This document shows positions 46,782 through 54,746 of a stretch of DNA of 64,000 bases, in pieces. The translations under genes and the position numbers were made by a program. Origin of the DNA: Methanothrix harundinacea (GTDB lineage: Archaea; Halobacteriota; Methanosarcinia; Methanotrichales; Methanotrichaceae); the NCBI GenBank assembly GCA_002502785.1, contig DAQG01000124.1:10363-74362 (forward strand), read 5' to 3'. Under the pieces are notes generated by a model, which had not been told where the DNA came from, made no database searches, and was given only the letters and a program-made list of their open reading frames with translations. Positions within the stretch are counted from its first letter, which is position 1. The number at the start of each line of letters is the position of its first letter.

Positions 46782-47783
46782 TTAGGCGTCTATCTGCCTT
46801 GATGTGTAGATGCTGACGACGTCGGAGACGATGGCGCTGGCGGTCTCGATGGAGCCTGCGCCAAGGCCCGTCACCGTGATCGTCCCGGACAGGTCTGTCT
46901 CGATGGAGGCGACGTTCAGAGTCCCACCGACGGCGAGAGGGCTTCTCCGCGGAACGAGCATCGGCTTTACTGTCAATGTCGGTACATCGCCTATCAGCTT
47001 GATGAGGTAGCCCCTCTCCCAGGCGAGGTTCAGAGCCTCGGGGGTAATGTCCCTGATGCCGGTGACATTCACGTCATCGTACTTGACGTCCATGCCGAAT
47101 ATGGAGTTTGCCAGGATCACGACTTTGCCGGCGGTGTCTATACCGTCGACATCGTAGGCGGGGTCAGCCTCGGCGATCCCCAGCTCCTGGGCCTCGGTCA
47201 GGGCGTAGCTGTAAGTGTACTTCTCCTCCATCATCCTCGTCAGGATGTAGTTACAGGTCCCGTTGAAGATCCCTCTTATGCTGAGGATCTCGTTTCCCAC
47301 CAGGTTCTTCTCGATGAGGCTGATCAGGGGCATCGTCCCGCCGACGGTCGCCTCGTATTTGAGCATCACGCCGTTATCCTGGGCCAGCTCCTTGAGATGG
47401 TTGAAGGCCACCACCAGCGGTCCCTTGTTGGATGTGACGACGTGCTTTCCCTGAGATAGGGCCTCTTCGATGTGACCGAGGCCGGGCTGTCCGTGGACGA
47501 TGTTGGTGGGCGTTACCTCCACCACCAGGTCGGAGTCGATCTCCTGGATTGCCTCCTTCCCGATGATGCCCAGGTTTGCGATCCCCTCGAGGGTTCTCGC
47601 GCCGTGAAGCCTCTGGGGGTCTATCCCCTTCTCGTCAAAGAGGGTTCCGTTGATGTCGGTGACCGAGACGACCTTCAGGTCAAGCCCCATATCCTTCAGA
47701 AGCTCCCTCTTTCTTCTTACGACCTCCAAAACGCCGTGGCCGACTATCCCGAATCCCACCAGAGATATCCTGACCTCTCTCAT
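46782..47783 (-). CDS. hom: Homoserine dehydrogenase
   Basis: NAD(P)H-dependent reduction of aspartate semialdehyde to homoserine for threonine and methionine. The 333 residues begin with the dinucleotide loop ISLVGFGIVGHGVLEVV. They include VVEVTPTNI, HVVTSNKGPLVVAF, EATVGGTMPLISLI and the catalytic lysine region NYILTRMMEE…AQELGIAEADPAYDVDGIDTAGKVVILANSIFG. It lacks a fused regulatory ACT domain; instead the preceding gene, overlapping by 4 nt, encodes a separate ACT protein, a pairing frequent in methanogens. Confidence 0.96.
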   Translation of the reverse strand: MREVRISLVGFGIVGHGVLEVVRRKRELLKDMGLDLKVVSVTDINGTLFDEKGIDPQRLHGARTLEGIANLGIIGKEAIQEIDSDLVVEVTPTNIVHGQPGLGHIEEALSQGKHVVTSNKGPLVVAFNHLKELAQDNGVMLKYEATVGGTMPLISLIEKNLVGNEILSIRGIFNGTCNYILTRMMEEKYTYSYALTEAQELGIAEADPAYDVDGIDTAGKVVILANSIFGMDVKYDDVNVTGIRDITPEALNLAWERGYLIKLIGDVPTLTVKPMLVPRRSPLAVGGTLNVASIETDLSGTITVTGLGAGSIETASAIVSDVVSIYTSRQIDA

Positions 47784-48286
47784 ATCTTCTCAGCCTCGAT
47801 AGGTTCTATCACCAGCAGATCTTTCTCGGCGCCCACTTTGCGGAGTATGGATAGAGACGTTCCTATCTCCTCCTTGCCCGTCGCCCTGATCCTCATGTAG
47901 GCGGAGGAGGGCTCATCGATCCCCGGCATCCTGAGGGAGAGGTCCTCCACCTCCGCAAAGCCGGTGGAATCGATCCTGTTGATGGTGTCCCCAAGGTCGC
48001 TGTGCACCACGTGGCCGATCAGGAGGACAGATATCTCCTCGATGAACCGATCTTCGCCCGCCCTCACCACTACGATGCCGTTCTCTTCCAGATGTTTTTT
48101 GACGTTATCGATGTTTGACGGGTCTATCTCGAAGACGATCTGGACCGGGACCGTGCCCCGCGGCGTTTTGCGATCTCGGTGATGGACCACGCTGATGATG
48201 TTCCCCTTGTACTTCTTGAATGGTTCGAGGGACTGCATCAGCTGTCCCGGTATATCCTGCAGTTCCAAGTCCATCGAAAGTCGCAT
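47780..48286 (-). CDS. ACT-domain amino acid-binding regulatory protein
   Basis: About 168 residues with an ACT fold near the N-terminus: MDLELQDIPGQLMQSLEPFK and GNIISVVHHRDRKTPRG, then a second half of similar topology. ATP or catalytic sites are absent. It overlaps hom by 4 nt and probably senses an aspartate-family amino acid to control Hom; that role is inferred from context. The frame is open to GTG 48319, but ATG 48286 lies about 9 nt after GAGG and starts with the conserved segment; ATG 48295 is also possible. Confidence 0.85.
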   Translation of the reverse strand: MRLSMDLELQDIPGQLMQSLEPFKKYKGNIISVVHHRDRKTPRGTVPVQIVFEIDPSNIDNVKKHLEENGIVVVRAGEDRFIEEISVLLIGHVVHSDLGDTINRIDSTGFAEVEDLSLRMPGIDEPSSAYMRIRATGKEEIGTSLSILRKVGAEKDLLVIEPIEAEKI

Positions 48287-48377
48287 AACACGCATTCCTC
48301 GTCTAATTGCTGCTCTCACCCATCAGCTTATCGAACATAAAGGTTGTGCAGAAAAAGTACTTTATTTGAGAGTTCCG

Positions 48378-49148
48378 ATGCCTTACCCGATGGCCAGAAA
48401 AGATGCAGAAACCCTCATCGTGAAGTTCATAAACGATCAGACGAAGGCTGCCGGAGCTGGCGGCGCCGTCCTGGGGCTTTCCGGCGGCCTCGACTCGGCG
48501 ACCGTCGCCTTTCTTGCGGCTGAGGCCCTGGGGCCCGACCGGGTCCTAGCCCTCATACTGCCGGAGGCTGGAGTGACTCCCGAAGAGGACCTAGAGGACG
48601 CAAGACTTGTGGCCTCGATCCTCGGCGTCGAGACGAAGGAGATCGACATATCGAAGATACTGGACCGCTACTCAGAACTCTTGCCCACGGCCGAGGCATC
48701 GCCCGTCGTAAACGGAAACCTGAAGGCGAGGGTCAGAATGACGATCCTCTACTGGCACGCCAACCTCCTGGGACGGCTCGTCCTTGGTACGGGAAACAAG
48801 ACCGAGATCATGCTCGGCTACTCGACGAAGTTCGGCGATGCGGCGGCAGACATCTTCCCGATCGCGGACCTCTACAAGGACGAGGTGAGGGAGCTTGCAA
48901 AGCGGCTGGAGGTTCCGAGAAGGATTATCGAGAAGGCACCGACTGCGGGGCTCTGGCCCGGCCAGACCGACGAGGCGGAGCTTGGAATCTCTTACGATGA
49001 CGCGAACGCAATTCTGAGGGGGATCGAGGCGGGCAGAAGCCCTGAGCAGCTGGCCGAAGAGTGGGGCGCAGATAAAGTGAGCCTCGTCCTCGGACGGATC
49101 GAGGCTGGAAGACACAAGAGGGAATTGCCGCCGACTCCAGATGTTTGA
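48378..49148 (+). CDS. nadE: NAD+ synthase, ammonia-dependent
   Basis: Amidates nicotinic acid adenine dinucleotide to NAD+. The 256 residues include the PP-loop VLGLSGGLDSATVAFLA, NLKARVRMTILYWHAN, LGTGNKTEIMLGYSTKFGDAAADIFPIADLYK and KAPTAGLWPGQTDEAELG. No glutaminase domain. The frame runs back to 48195, but that extension overlaps the divergent ACT gene and is Cys/Ile-rich; ATG 48378 is the first good start and ATG 48390 (MARKDAETL) an alternative. Confidence 0.96.
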   Translation: MPYPMARKDAETLIVKFINDQTKAAGAGGAVLGLSGGLDSATVAFLAAEALGPDRVLALILPEAGVTPEEDLEDARLVASILGVETKEIDISKILDRYSELLPTAEASPVVNGNLKARVRMTILYWHANLLGRLVLGTGNKTEIMLGYSTKFGDAAADIFPIADLYKDEVRELAKRLEVPRRIIEKAPTAGLWPGQTDEAELGISYDDANAILRGIEAGRSPEQLAEEWGADKVSLVLGRIEAGRHKRELPPTPDV

Positions 49149-49239
49149 TCACCTTTGACGTCCTTTTCTCCTTTTTGATAGGCCCAAAGGTAGTTCCGTT
49201 TCCGGAAATCCTTTTCACCTTCGGGGCCTTCAGAATAGC

Positions 49240-50397
49240 ATGGAGCCGAAGGAGGATTTCAAAAGGGTAGAGGATATGGCCCTGACCCCTGTGACTGAGA
49301 TCGACATCAGAGAGTTGGCTGAGATATTCGACGAGTTGGACGTCTACATGTCGGTCTATCTCCCGACTGCCTCCAGGGAGGATGAGGCCGCCAACCGCGC
49401 CTTCGTCGATGCCCGGAGAAGGGCCATCGAGGTGGCCCTCCCTCAGGACCTGAAAGAGAGCTTCGGGGAGACGATGGCCATGGTCGATGACCACCTCTTC
49501 TGGAGGCCCGTCCCCGGCGAGAGGGGCCGAATAGTCTTCGCCTCGGCACCCCATCGCCTCCTCCACGTCTACAGGATCGGGATCGATCCGGGGAGGACAA
49601 TGGTCTTGGACACCTCCCCTTTCCTTCTGCCCCTGGCAAAGTTGAGGGACGATTACATGGACTACGGCGTACTCCTCCTGGACTCAAAGGAGGCGAGGCT
49701 CTTTTGCGTCCGGTCTGACGTCCCCCTGGAGATGAACCACCTCTCAACCGACCTGATGAACAAGCACAAGAAAGGGGGGTGGAGCCAGATGAGGTTCAAC
49801 AGGCTCCGGAAGGGCGCTATTAAGTCCTTCCTCTCGGAGGTGGTCGAGGACGTCCAGGAGTCGTGCAGTCGCCACAAGACGAGAGGGATCGTCGTCGCCG
49901 GGCCCGGCGACGCCAAGAACCAGCTCGTAGAGATGCTACCTGCCGAGATGGGAAAGAAGGTCCTGGGCATCGTCGACCTATCCATCGACACGCCAGAAAA
50001 GAACATAGTCGAGGTGGGGGACGAGATCGCCCTCGCAGACGAGAGGGCGAGATCGATAGAAAGGGCCGAGGAGCTACGGGCCGAGATCCGCAAAGGGGGT
50101 CCGGCCGTCCGAGGCGTCGAGGCGACGAGAGACGCCCTCAGCACTGGGCGGGTGAACGTCCTGGTCCTGTTGAAGAACGCCTCGGTCCCTGGCTGGATCT
50201 GCGAGAGGTGCCAGCTACTCGAAGCTAGAAAAAAGCCGCAAGAGACCTGCCCGACCTGCGGCGGCCCGACATCGCCCGTCGATGTCGTCGAGGAGCTCTA
50301 CGAGCTTGCCGAGAGGACGGGGGCCGAGGTCGAGTTCGTCGAGGAGGACGCGTGCTTAGCGTCGTCAGAGGGCGTGGGGGCGCTGTTGAGGTATTAG
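49240..50397 (+). CDS. eRF1-like release-factor family protein (baeRF/VLRF1 type)
   Basis: The 385 residues have the three-part plan of the eRF1/Pelota superfamily: an N-terminal alpha/beta domain (ELDVYMSVYLPTASRED), a middle RNase H-like domain (YGVLLLDSKEARLFCV…) and a C-terminal ribosomal L30-like region. In the loop equivalent to the GGQ of release factors it carries KGGWSQMRFNRLRKGA, a Gly-Gly-x-x-Gln pattern like that of Vms1/ANKZF1 peptidyl-tRNA hydrolases. Near the end are two CxxC pairs (CERCQLLEARKKPQETCPTCGG), a zinc ribbon. Likely role: freeing peptides from stalled large subunits. Family placement is strong, function inferred. Confidence 0.75.
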   Translation: MEPKEDFKRVEDMALTPVTEIDIRELAEIFDELDVYMSVYLPTASREDEAANRAFVDARRRAIEVALPQDLKESFGETMAMVDDHLFWRPVPGERGRIVFASAPHRLLHVYRIGIDPGRTMVLDTSPFLLPLAKLRDDYMDYGVLLLDSKEARLFCVRSDVPLEMNHLSTDLMNKHKKGGWSQMRFNRLRKGAIKSFLSEVVEDVQESCSRHKTRGIVVAGPGDAKNQLVEMLPAEMGKKVLGIVDLSIDTPEKNIVEVGDEIALADERARSIERAEELRAEIRKGGPAVRGVEATRDALSTGRVNVLVLLKNASVPGWICERCQLLEARKKPQETCPTCGGPTSPVDVVEELYELAERTGAEVEFVEEDACLASSEGVGALLRY

Positions 50398-50666
50398 GTA
50401 CAGATCCTGAATAGCAGATCAGAACGAAAGAGGGACAAGAAGAAGAGGGTGAACTGCTACTTCCAGGGACGGTATCTTTGCCTCCTCCCCCGGCCAGGCG
50501 ACCCAGGACCTCGATTTCATCGTCAATGTGATCGGGGGACACCTCCTCGAAAACGTCCAGATCAAGAGTACCTAGCGGCCGAAGTCAAACTGGCGGTGGC
50601 GCACCCCGCAGCAGAGCTGCAGGGTATTCGTTAAAAAGAAAACGCATTTTTCAGCGGGAGATTTTA

Positions 50667-50694
50667 GGACTCGCGGGCTCAAGCCCCCGAGTCC
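50667..50694. terminator. Strong hairpin in a 317-bp gap between convergent genes
   Basis: GGACTCG pairs with CGAGTCC and inside it GGGCT with AGCCC, a near-perfect 13-bp hairpin with a tiny loop. It lies in the only gap between the release-factor-like gene (ends 50397, plus) and the NosD-type gene (ends 50715, minus), and on each side can end the incoming transcript. The rest of the gap (50398-50666) shows no credible gene. Confidence 0.6.
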
Positions 50695-50714
50695 CTGATA
50701 TCCTTCGGATGACC

Positions 50715-53585
50715 TCATACCGTGAAAGTTGTCACGTCCTGGTCGTCACCCGCCTCGTTGATTGTGCCGCTGTACGTCTTTGCCTGTCCTTTGACAACCG
50801 TCCTGACCGTCCACGCCACTGGTCCGACGTCGCTGCAGTCAGAGTAATAGTTCACCCATACCCTGTAGGTCCCGCTCGGAGCGCCGTTCTCGGGCCAGAA
50901 GATGTTCTCAGCCCTGCCCATCTCGAAGTTGCTGCACTGGTTGTCTCGATCGAGCTGGCCGCCGGATGGCACCGAGTCATATTGGTATGATACAGTGTCT
51001 CCGTCCGGGTCCTGGACGTACAGATCGATGTCCGCATAGGAGTGCCATGTCAAAGTGACCTGGACATCACCGGTACCGACCGCAGTGTCCCTAACCCTCG
51101 ATCCGCAGGGGTAGCCTCCTGGAGTGCAGGTTAAGCTTGAATCAGAAAATTCTCCCCACTCGTTGAAGCGCAAAGTTTCGCCAGGATTAATCCTGTACTG
51201 CTGCGCTGGCATGGATCTCGCATGGCAGCATGGGGAGTATAAGGGATTGTGGTTGACCTCAGACTCGAAGAGGAACCGTACGAGGGTGTAGGTCCCGGCA
51301 GGCACCCAGTATCTGATCGTTGTAGGTCCTGTGCTGTATGGATGGTAGTCGCTTGCAAGGATCGTCCATTCTGTCGGCGGAGTCCAGGAGCTCCGTATAG
51401 AGGGATTGTCCAGAACTGCGCCCTGGATGCAGATACCGTTCTCGGTGTGGACTGGCAGGCTCCGGCAGTTCTCCTCGCCCTGGCACTCTCCGTAGCTGCC
51501 GCTCTCGTACTGGTGGGTGTTCACGATCTCGATCCAGCCGCCGTTCGCGCGGTTCCAGGCCTCAGGATCTGCTGACCCGCTGAGTCCGAAGATGCTGTAG
51601 GGTGAGAAGTGATAGGTCCTTATCGTCACCGTTCTTGCCACAGGATCGACGGCTCCAGGGATCATCTCCCACTGGTTGTATGTTGCGTTGAATGTGGTGA
51701 CGCCGATGACCCTGCTTGGATCGACGTCTGGAGGTATGGGCAGTGTAATCTCGACAGGGGTGTCAAAGGTGAATCCCTCGGGACCTAGCTGATAGACCGA
51801 GCCCATGGGGACGAACTCGCCCTGCAGCTCCGGCGTCTTGGTCGCGTCCTGCTCGATGCTGAAGACCATGGTACCTGGGCTACCGTCCGCGTTTCTTGGA
51901 ACGGCTCCAGCCGAAACGCTGATCCTCGCTCCGTCCGTGGTAATAACGGTTCCAGGTTCTGTGCTGGTTATGGACGAAGAGCTACTTGTCGGTGTGCTGG
52001 AGATTACAGTGACCGTGCCGATTCCACTCGTTGTCCCAAAGGTTGTTCCGTCCGATCCAGGACTCGCCATCGGATAGCGGTCAATGCTTGTGCCGCCTTC
52101 AATCAAGTAAGACATTTCGCAGATGCCATCGCCATTATTATCCGTGCAGGCTAGGTCGCTATAGTAGTTGCCCACCGATCCGTCGTCCCACAGGTTGGGA
52201 TCTGAGTATGTATCGTTGAAGTCGTCGTAGGCATTGCTGTAAATGTTGTCAATCATGCTGTTCTTGTAGATCTTGTTGTCGGATGAATCTAAGAGATATA
52301 TACCATATTCACAATTCTCAACAGTGTTGTCCGTGAGGGTATTCCTGGTCGATTCGAAGAGCATTATACCGTCGCTGTAGGATCTGCTGACCTTGTTGTT
52401 GTTGATAGTGTTTCCATCGCAGTCACTCAGCAGATATATGCCATGATTATCACAGTCCTCAATAGTGTTGTCCGTGAGGGTATTCCTGGACGATTTGTAT
52501 AGCAGTATACCGTTCTCGCAATTCTCGATCACGTTGTCTTGGATGGTATTACCATCCGATCCTACATCGATTCCGGCCATTACCATACCTGCCGCGTTCT
52601 TGACAGTGAATCCTTCAATAGTGATTGCATCGGCAGATAATGTTATGGCGCTCCCGTCATCGTCCGCATCCACAACCGGATTTCCGATACCGCGAAGAGT
52701 CAGGCGCTTGTTAACAACAACATTCTCATAGTAGGTTCCGCTTTGGACCTCGATGGTGGCTCCTTCGGCTGCCATCTCAATGGCATCCTGGATGCTCTCG
52801 CCGGATCTAACGGTGATAGTGCCGGTAGCGGTAGTGGCTCCACTTGTTATGCCGGGGACCGAACCTGTCCGGCCAGAGGTCCCGGTCTCGCCGATATCCC
52901 AGACCTCGAGGTTGTCGAAGCTTGCCACAAGGCCGCCGGACTCTTCAGTCTCGGCCAGGATGGCTATCTCTCCAGAAGTTAAGCTGCTGTCTCCACAGCT
53001 TCCGAGCAGAATGTCGTTCGCGTATAGCGTGAACTCGTCTTCGTCACAGACCACCTTCAGGACGTTCTTTGCATTGCCGGTGTTCAATGCGCTGGACTCA
53101 TGCCAGTCAATCAAGTCAGTCCACTCATCATTCTGATACTTCCAGAAGGAGAACATGCCGTTAGTTGCGATAAGGAATCTGTAGAAATCGTCATCATTGT
53201 CTCGAAGGTCTAGACCCAGCTGACAGACATCCTGGCACTCCTCGGCGGTGACTTCCACCTCAGCCACAAAGTCGCTTAGGATCAAGTCGCCTGGAATATG
53301 TGCGAAAGATACCATGTACGGCTCATTGACAGTTATTTTATACATTCCAGCCTCGTATGCAAAGGATTCCTCTGCAGTCAAGCTTCTCTTCCAGCCGCTA
53401 GTTCTGTCGGAGAAGTCGTCTGAGTACGCAAGCGTGCCTGACGAGGATTCCGAAGACTGTACTGAAAGCAGCTGATCCTGTTCCGGTCCCGAAGATGAAT
53501 CTGCGGCGAGAACCACTAGCGAGCAGCTCAGAGCCGCGATTATAACTAAGATGGTAAGATATGCTCGATACATTGATTTGATCAT
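50715..53585 (-). CDS. Large secreted multidomain protein with NosD-type beta-helix
   Basis: The 956 residues start with a signal peptide (ILVIIAALSCSLVVLAA). Then follow a jelly-roll lectin-like domain (about 50-230: DDFSDRTSGWKR…), a Thr/Ser-rich spacer, and a right-handed beta-helix of about 255-480 (QDAIEMAAEGATIEV, then repeats of N-T-I-x-x-N-x-I-x-x-C-x-x-G-I-x-L). After a second spacer, a ZU5-like module (ISVSAGAVPRNADGSPG) and a C-terminal domain with VQVTLTWHSYADIDLYVQDPDGD follow. Mosaic surface protein, perhaps binding carbohydrate; enzymatic activity is uncertain. It is a single gene, with the hairpin above at its 3' end. Confidence 0.85.
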   Translation of the reverse strand: MIKSMYRAYLTILVIIAALSCSLVVLAADSSSGPEQDQLLSVQSSESSSGTLAYSDDFSDRTSGWKRSLTAEESFAYEAGMYKITVNEPYMVSFAHIPGDLILSDFVAEVEVTAEECQDVCQLGLDLRDNDDDFYRFLIATNGMFSFWKYQNDEWTDLIDWHESSALNTGNAKNVLKVVCDEDEFTLYANDILLGSCGDSSLTSGEIAILAETEESGGLVASFDNLEVWDIGETGTSGRTGSVPGITSGATTATGTITVRSGESIQDAIEMAAEGATIEVQSGTYYENVVVNKRLTLRGIGNPVVDADDDGSAITLSADAITIEGFTVKNAAGMVMAGIDVGSDGNTIQDNVIENCENGILLYKSSRNTLTDNTIEDCDNHGIYLLSDCDGNTINNNKVSRSYSDGIMLFESTRNTLTDNTVENCEYGIYLLDSSDNKIYKNSMIDNIYSNAYDDFNDTYSDPNLWDDGSVGNYYSDLACTDNNGDGICEMSYLIEGGTSIDRYPMASPGSDGTTFGTTSGIGTVTVISSTPTSSSSSITSTEPGTVITTDGARISVSAGAVPRNADGSPGTMVFSIEQDATKTPELQGEFVPMGSVYQLGPEGFTFDTPVEITLPIPPDVDPSRVIGVTTFNATYNQWEMIPGAVDPVARTVTIRTYHFSPYSIFGLSGSADPEAWNRANGGWIEIVNTHQYESGSYGECQGEENCRSLPVHTENGICIQGAVLDNPSIRSSWTPPTEWTILASDYHPYSTGPTTIRYWVPAGTYTLVRFLFESEVNHNPLYSPCCHARSMPAQQYRINPGETLRFNEWGEFSDSSLTCTPGGYPCGSRVRDTAVGTGDVQVTLTWHSYADIDLYVQDPDGDTVSYQYDSVPSGGQLDRDNQCSNFEMGRAENIFWPENGAPSGTYRVWVNYYSDCSDVGPVAWTVRTVVKGQAKTYSGTINEAGDDQDVTTFTV

Positions 53586-54123
53586 ATCAATCGAACCTCC
53601 TTTATCTCTCCAGCCAGCCAGTATCTTGATGGATTGCGGCAGAATAAAACCCTCGTCTGACTACAAGGGCTGGCGAATCCCTCCATAAAAAATGATCACG
53701 GAATCTATAAAAGGATATCTCAATAAAAAAGTTAAAATTGAAAAAGTAACGTTTCCTTCTAAGGATTCTGAGCGGTCTTGTACCGGGGCTTCATGTGAAC
53801 AAATTCGCCACGATCCTCCATGCGATATCACCCAAGCTTATCGATCTGGGCCTTACGCCTCGCCACATCGCCTTGATCCCACATCCCGAAGGTAGCCTTT
53901 TAAACCTGAAACATTTTTATCCTGACATGTCTTTCTTGAATTGAAATGGGAAAAGAAGGGGCATAAGATGAAGTTATTGACATTATCAGTTGGTCACTTA
54001 GGATTGGTGGCTGGCATCTCCGATGATTTGGGCATTTCAGAAGTCATAAATGAGGGAATGCCCGAATATTGAAGGCAAAGCCAGAAAGTTGATAACTATA
54101 CCGAAATCTGGAGGAGCTGAAGC
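53586..54123. other. 538-bp region with mobile-element debris
   Basis: No intact gene. It contains a 5' fragment of an IS1634-type transposase (53968-54072, listed separately) and a GTG-started 49-codon frame at 53795-53944 whose FATILHAISPKLIDLGLTPR reads like a fragment of an archaeal protein I cannot identify. The remainder is AT-rich and includes the promoter of the NosD-type gene on the minus side. Confidence 0.45.
53968..54072 (+). pseudogene. 5' fragment of an IS1634-type (DUF4277) transposase
   Basis: A 34-codon frame beginning with ATG contains VGHLGLVAGISDDLGISEVI, the N-terminal signature of DUF4277 transposases. It ends at TGA after EGMPEY, and nothing recognisable follows, so only the first few per cent of the roughly 550-residue protein remain. 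Evidence of a lost element just upstream of the flavoprotein gene. Confidence 0.6.
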
Positions 54124-54699
54124 TTGAAAGTCGTGGCCTTCAACGGGAGCGCCCGAAAGGACGGGAACACTGCAATCCTCGTCAAAAGGGTGCTCGAAGA
54201 GCTGGAGAAAGAGGGGATCGAAACCGAGCTGGTACAGCTTTCGGGCGAGAGAATCCGGGGATGTACCGCCTGCATGGGCTGCATCGCGAATAAAGATCGG
54301 CAGTGCACCATCGACGACGACATCGTCAACGACTGCATCGCCAAGATGGCCGAGGCCGACGGGATAATCCTCGCGTCGCCCACCTACTTCGCCGACGTCT
54401 CGGCGGAGATGAAGGCCCTGATCGACAGGGCAGGTTTTGTCGCTCGGGCAAACGACGAAATGTTCAGAAGGAAGGTAGGGGCGGCGGTCGTCGCCGTCCG
54501 GAGGGCGGGCTCGATCCACGCCTTCGACTCGATAAACCACTTCTTCTTCATCAGCCAGATAATCGTTCCCGGATCGAGCTACTGGAACGTGGGACTCGGC
54601 CTTGCGAAAGGGGACGTGTTGGGGGACGAGGAGGGCCTCGAGACGATGAGAGTTCTCGGCCAAAACGTGGCGTGGCTCTTGAAGAAGATAAACGAATAG
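54124..54699 (+). CDS. Iron-sulfur flavoprotein (NADPH-dependent FMN reductase family)
   Basis: The 191 residues have a flavodoxin-like fold with the FMN-phosphate loop [15 protein letters not shown], a compact cysteine motif CTACMGC…C (CxxCxxC then Cys seven residues later) that binds a 4Fe-4S cluster in the methanogen Isf family, and [21 protein letters not shown] for the flavin ring. Isf proteins pass electrons from ferredoxin and may detoxify oxygen or peroxide. The start is TTG 54124. Base pattern is like the rest of the genome. Confidence 0.87.
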   Translation: MKVVAFNGSARKDGNTAILVKRVLEELEKEGIETELVQLSGERIRGCTACMGCIANKDRQCTIDDDIVNDCIAKMAEADGIILASPTYFADVSAEMKALIDRAGFVARANDEMFRRKVGAAVVAVRRAGSIHAFDSINHFFFISQIIVPGSSYWNVGLGLAKGDVLGDEEGLETMRVLGQNVAWLLKKINE

Positions 54700-54746
54700 G
54701 CTTTGGCTTCGTGAGAGGCGGCGGGTAGTGTAGCGGAGCCAGGAGA

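Noticed and set aside
48195..48377. 60-codon N-terminal extension of nadE
   Set aside because: It overlaps the divergent ACT gene and its shared promoter region and is unlike NAD synthase.
53795..53944. Possible cis-prenyltransferase fragment (LGLTPRHIALIP)
   Set aside because: Resemblance to the P-x-H-I-A-x-I-P motif is only a few residues and DGNRR does not follow.
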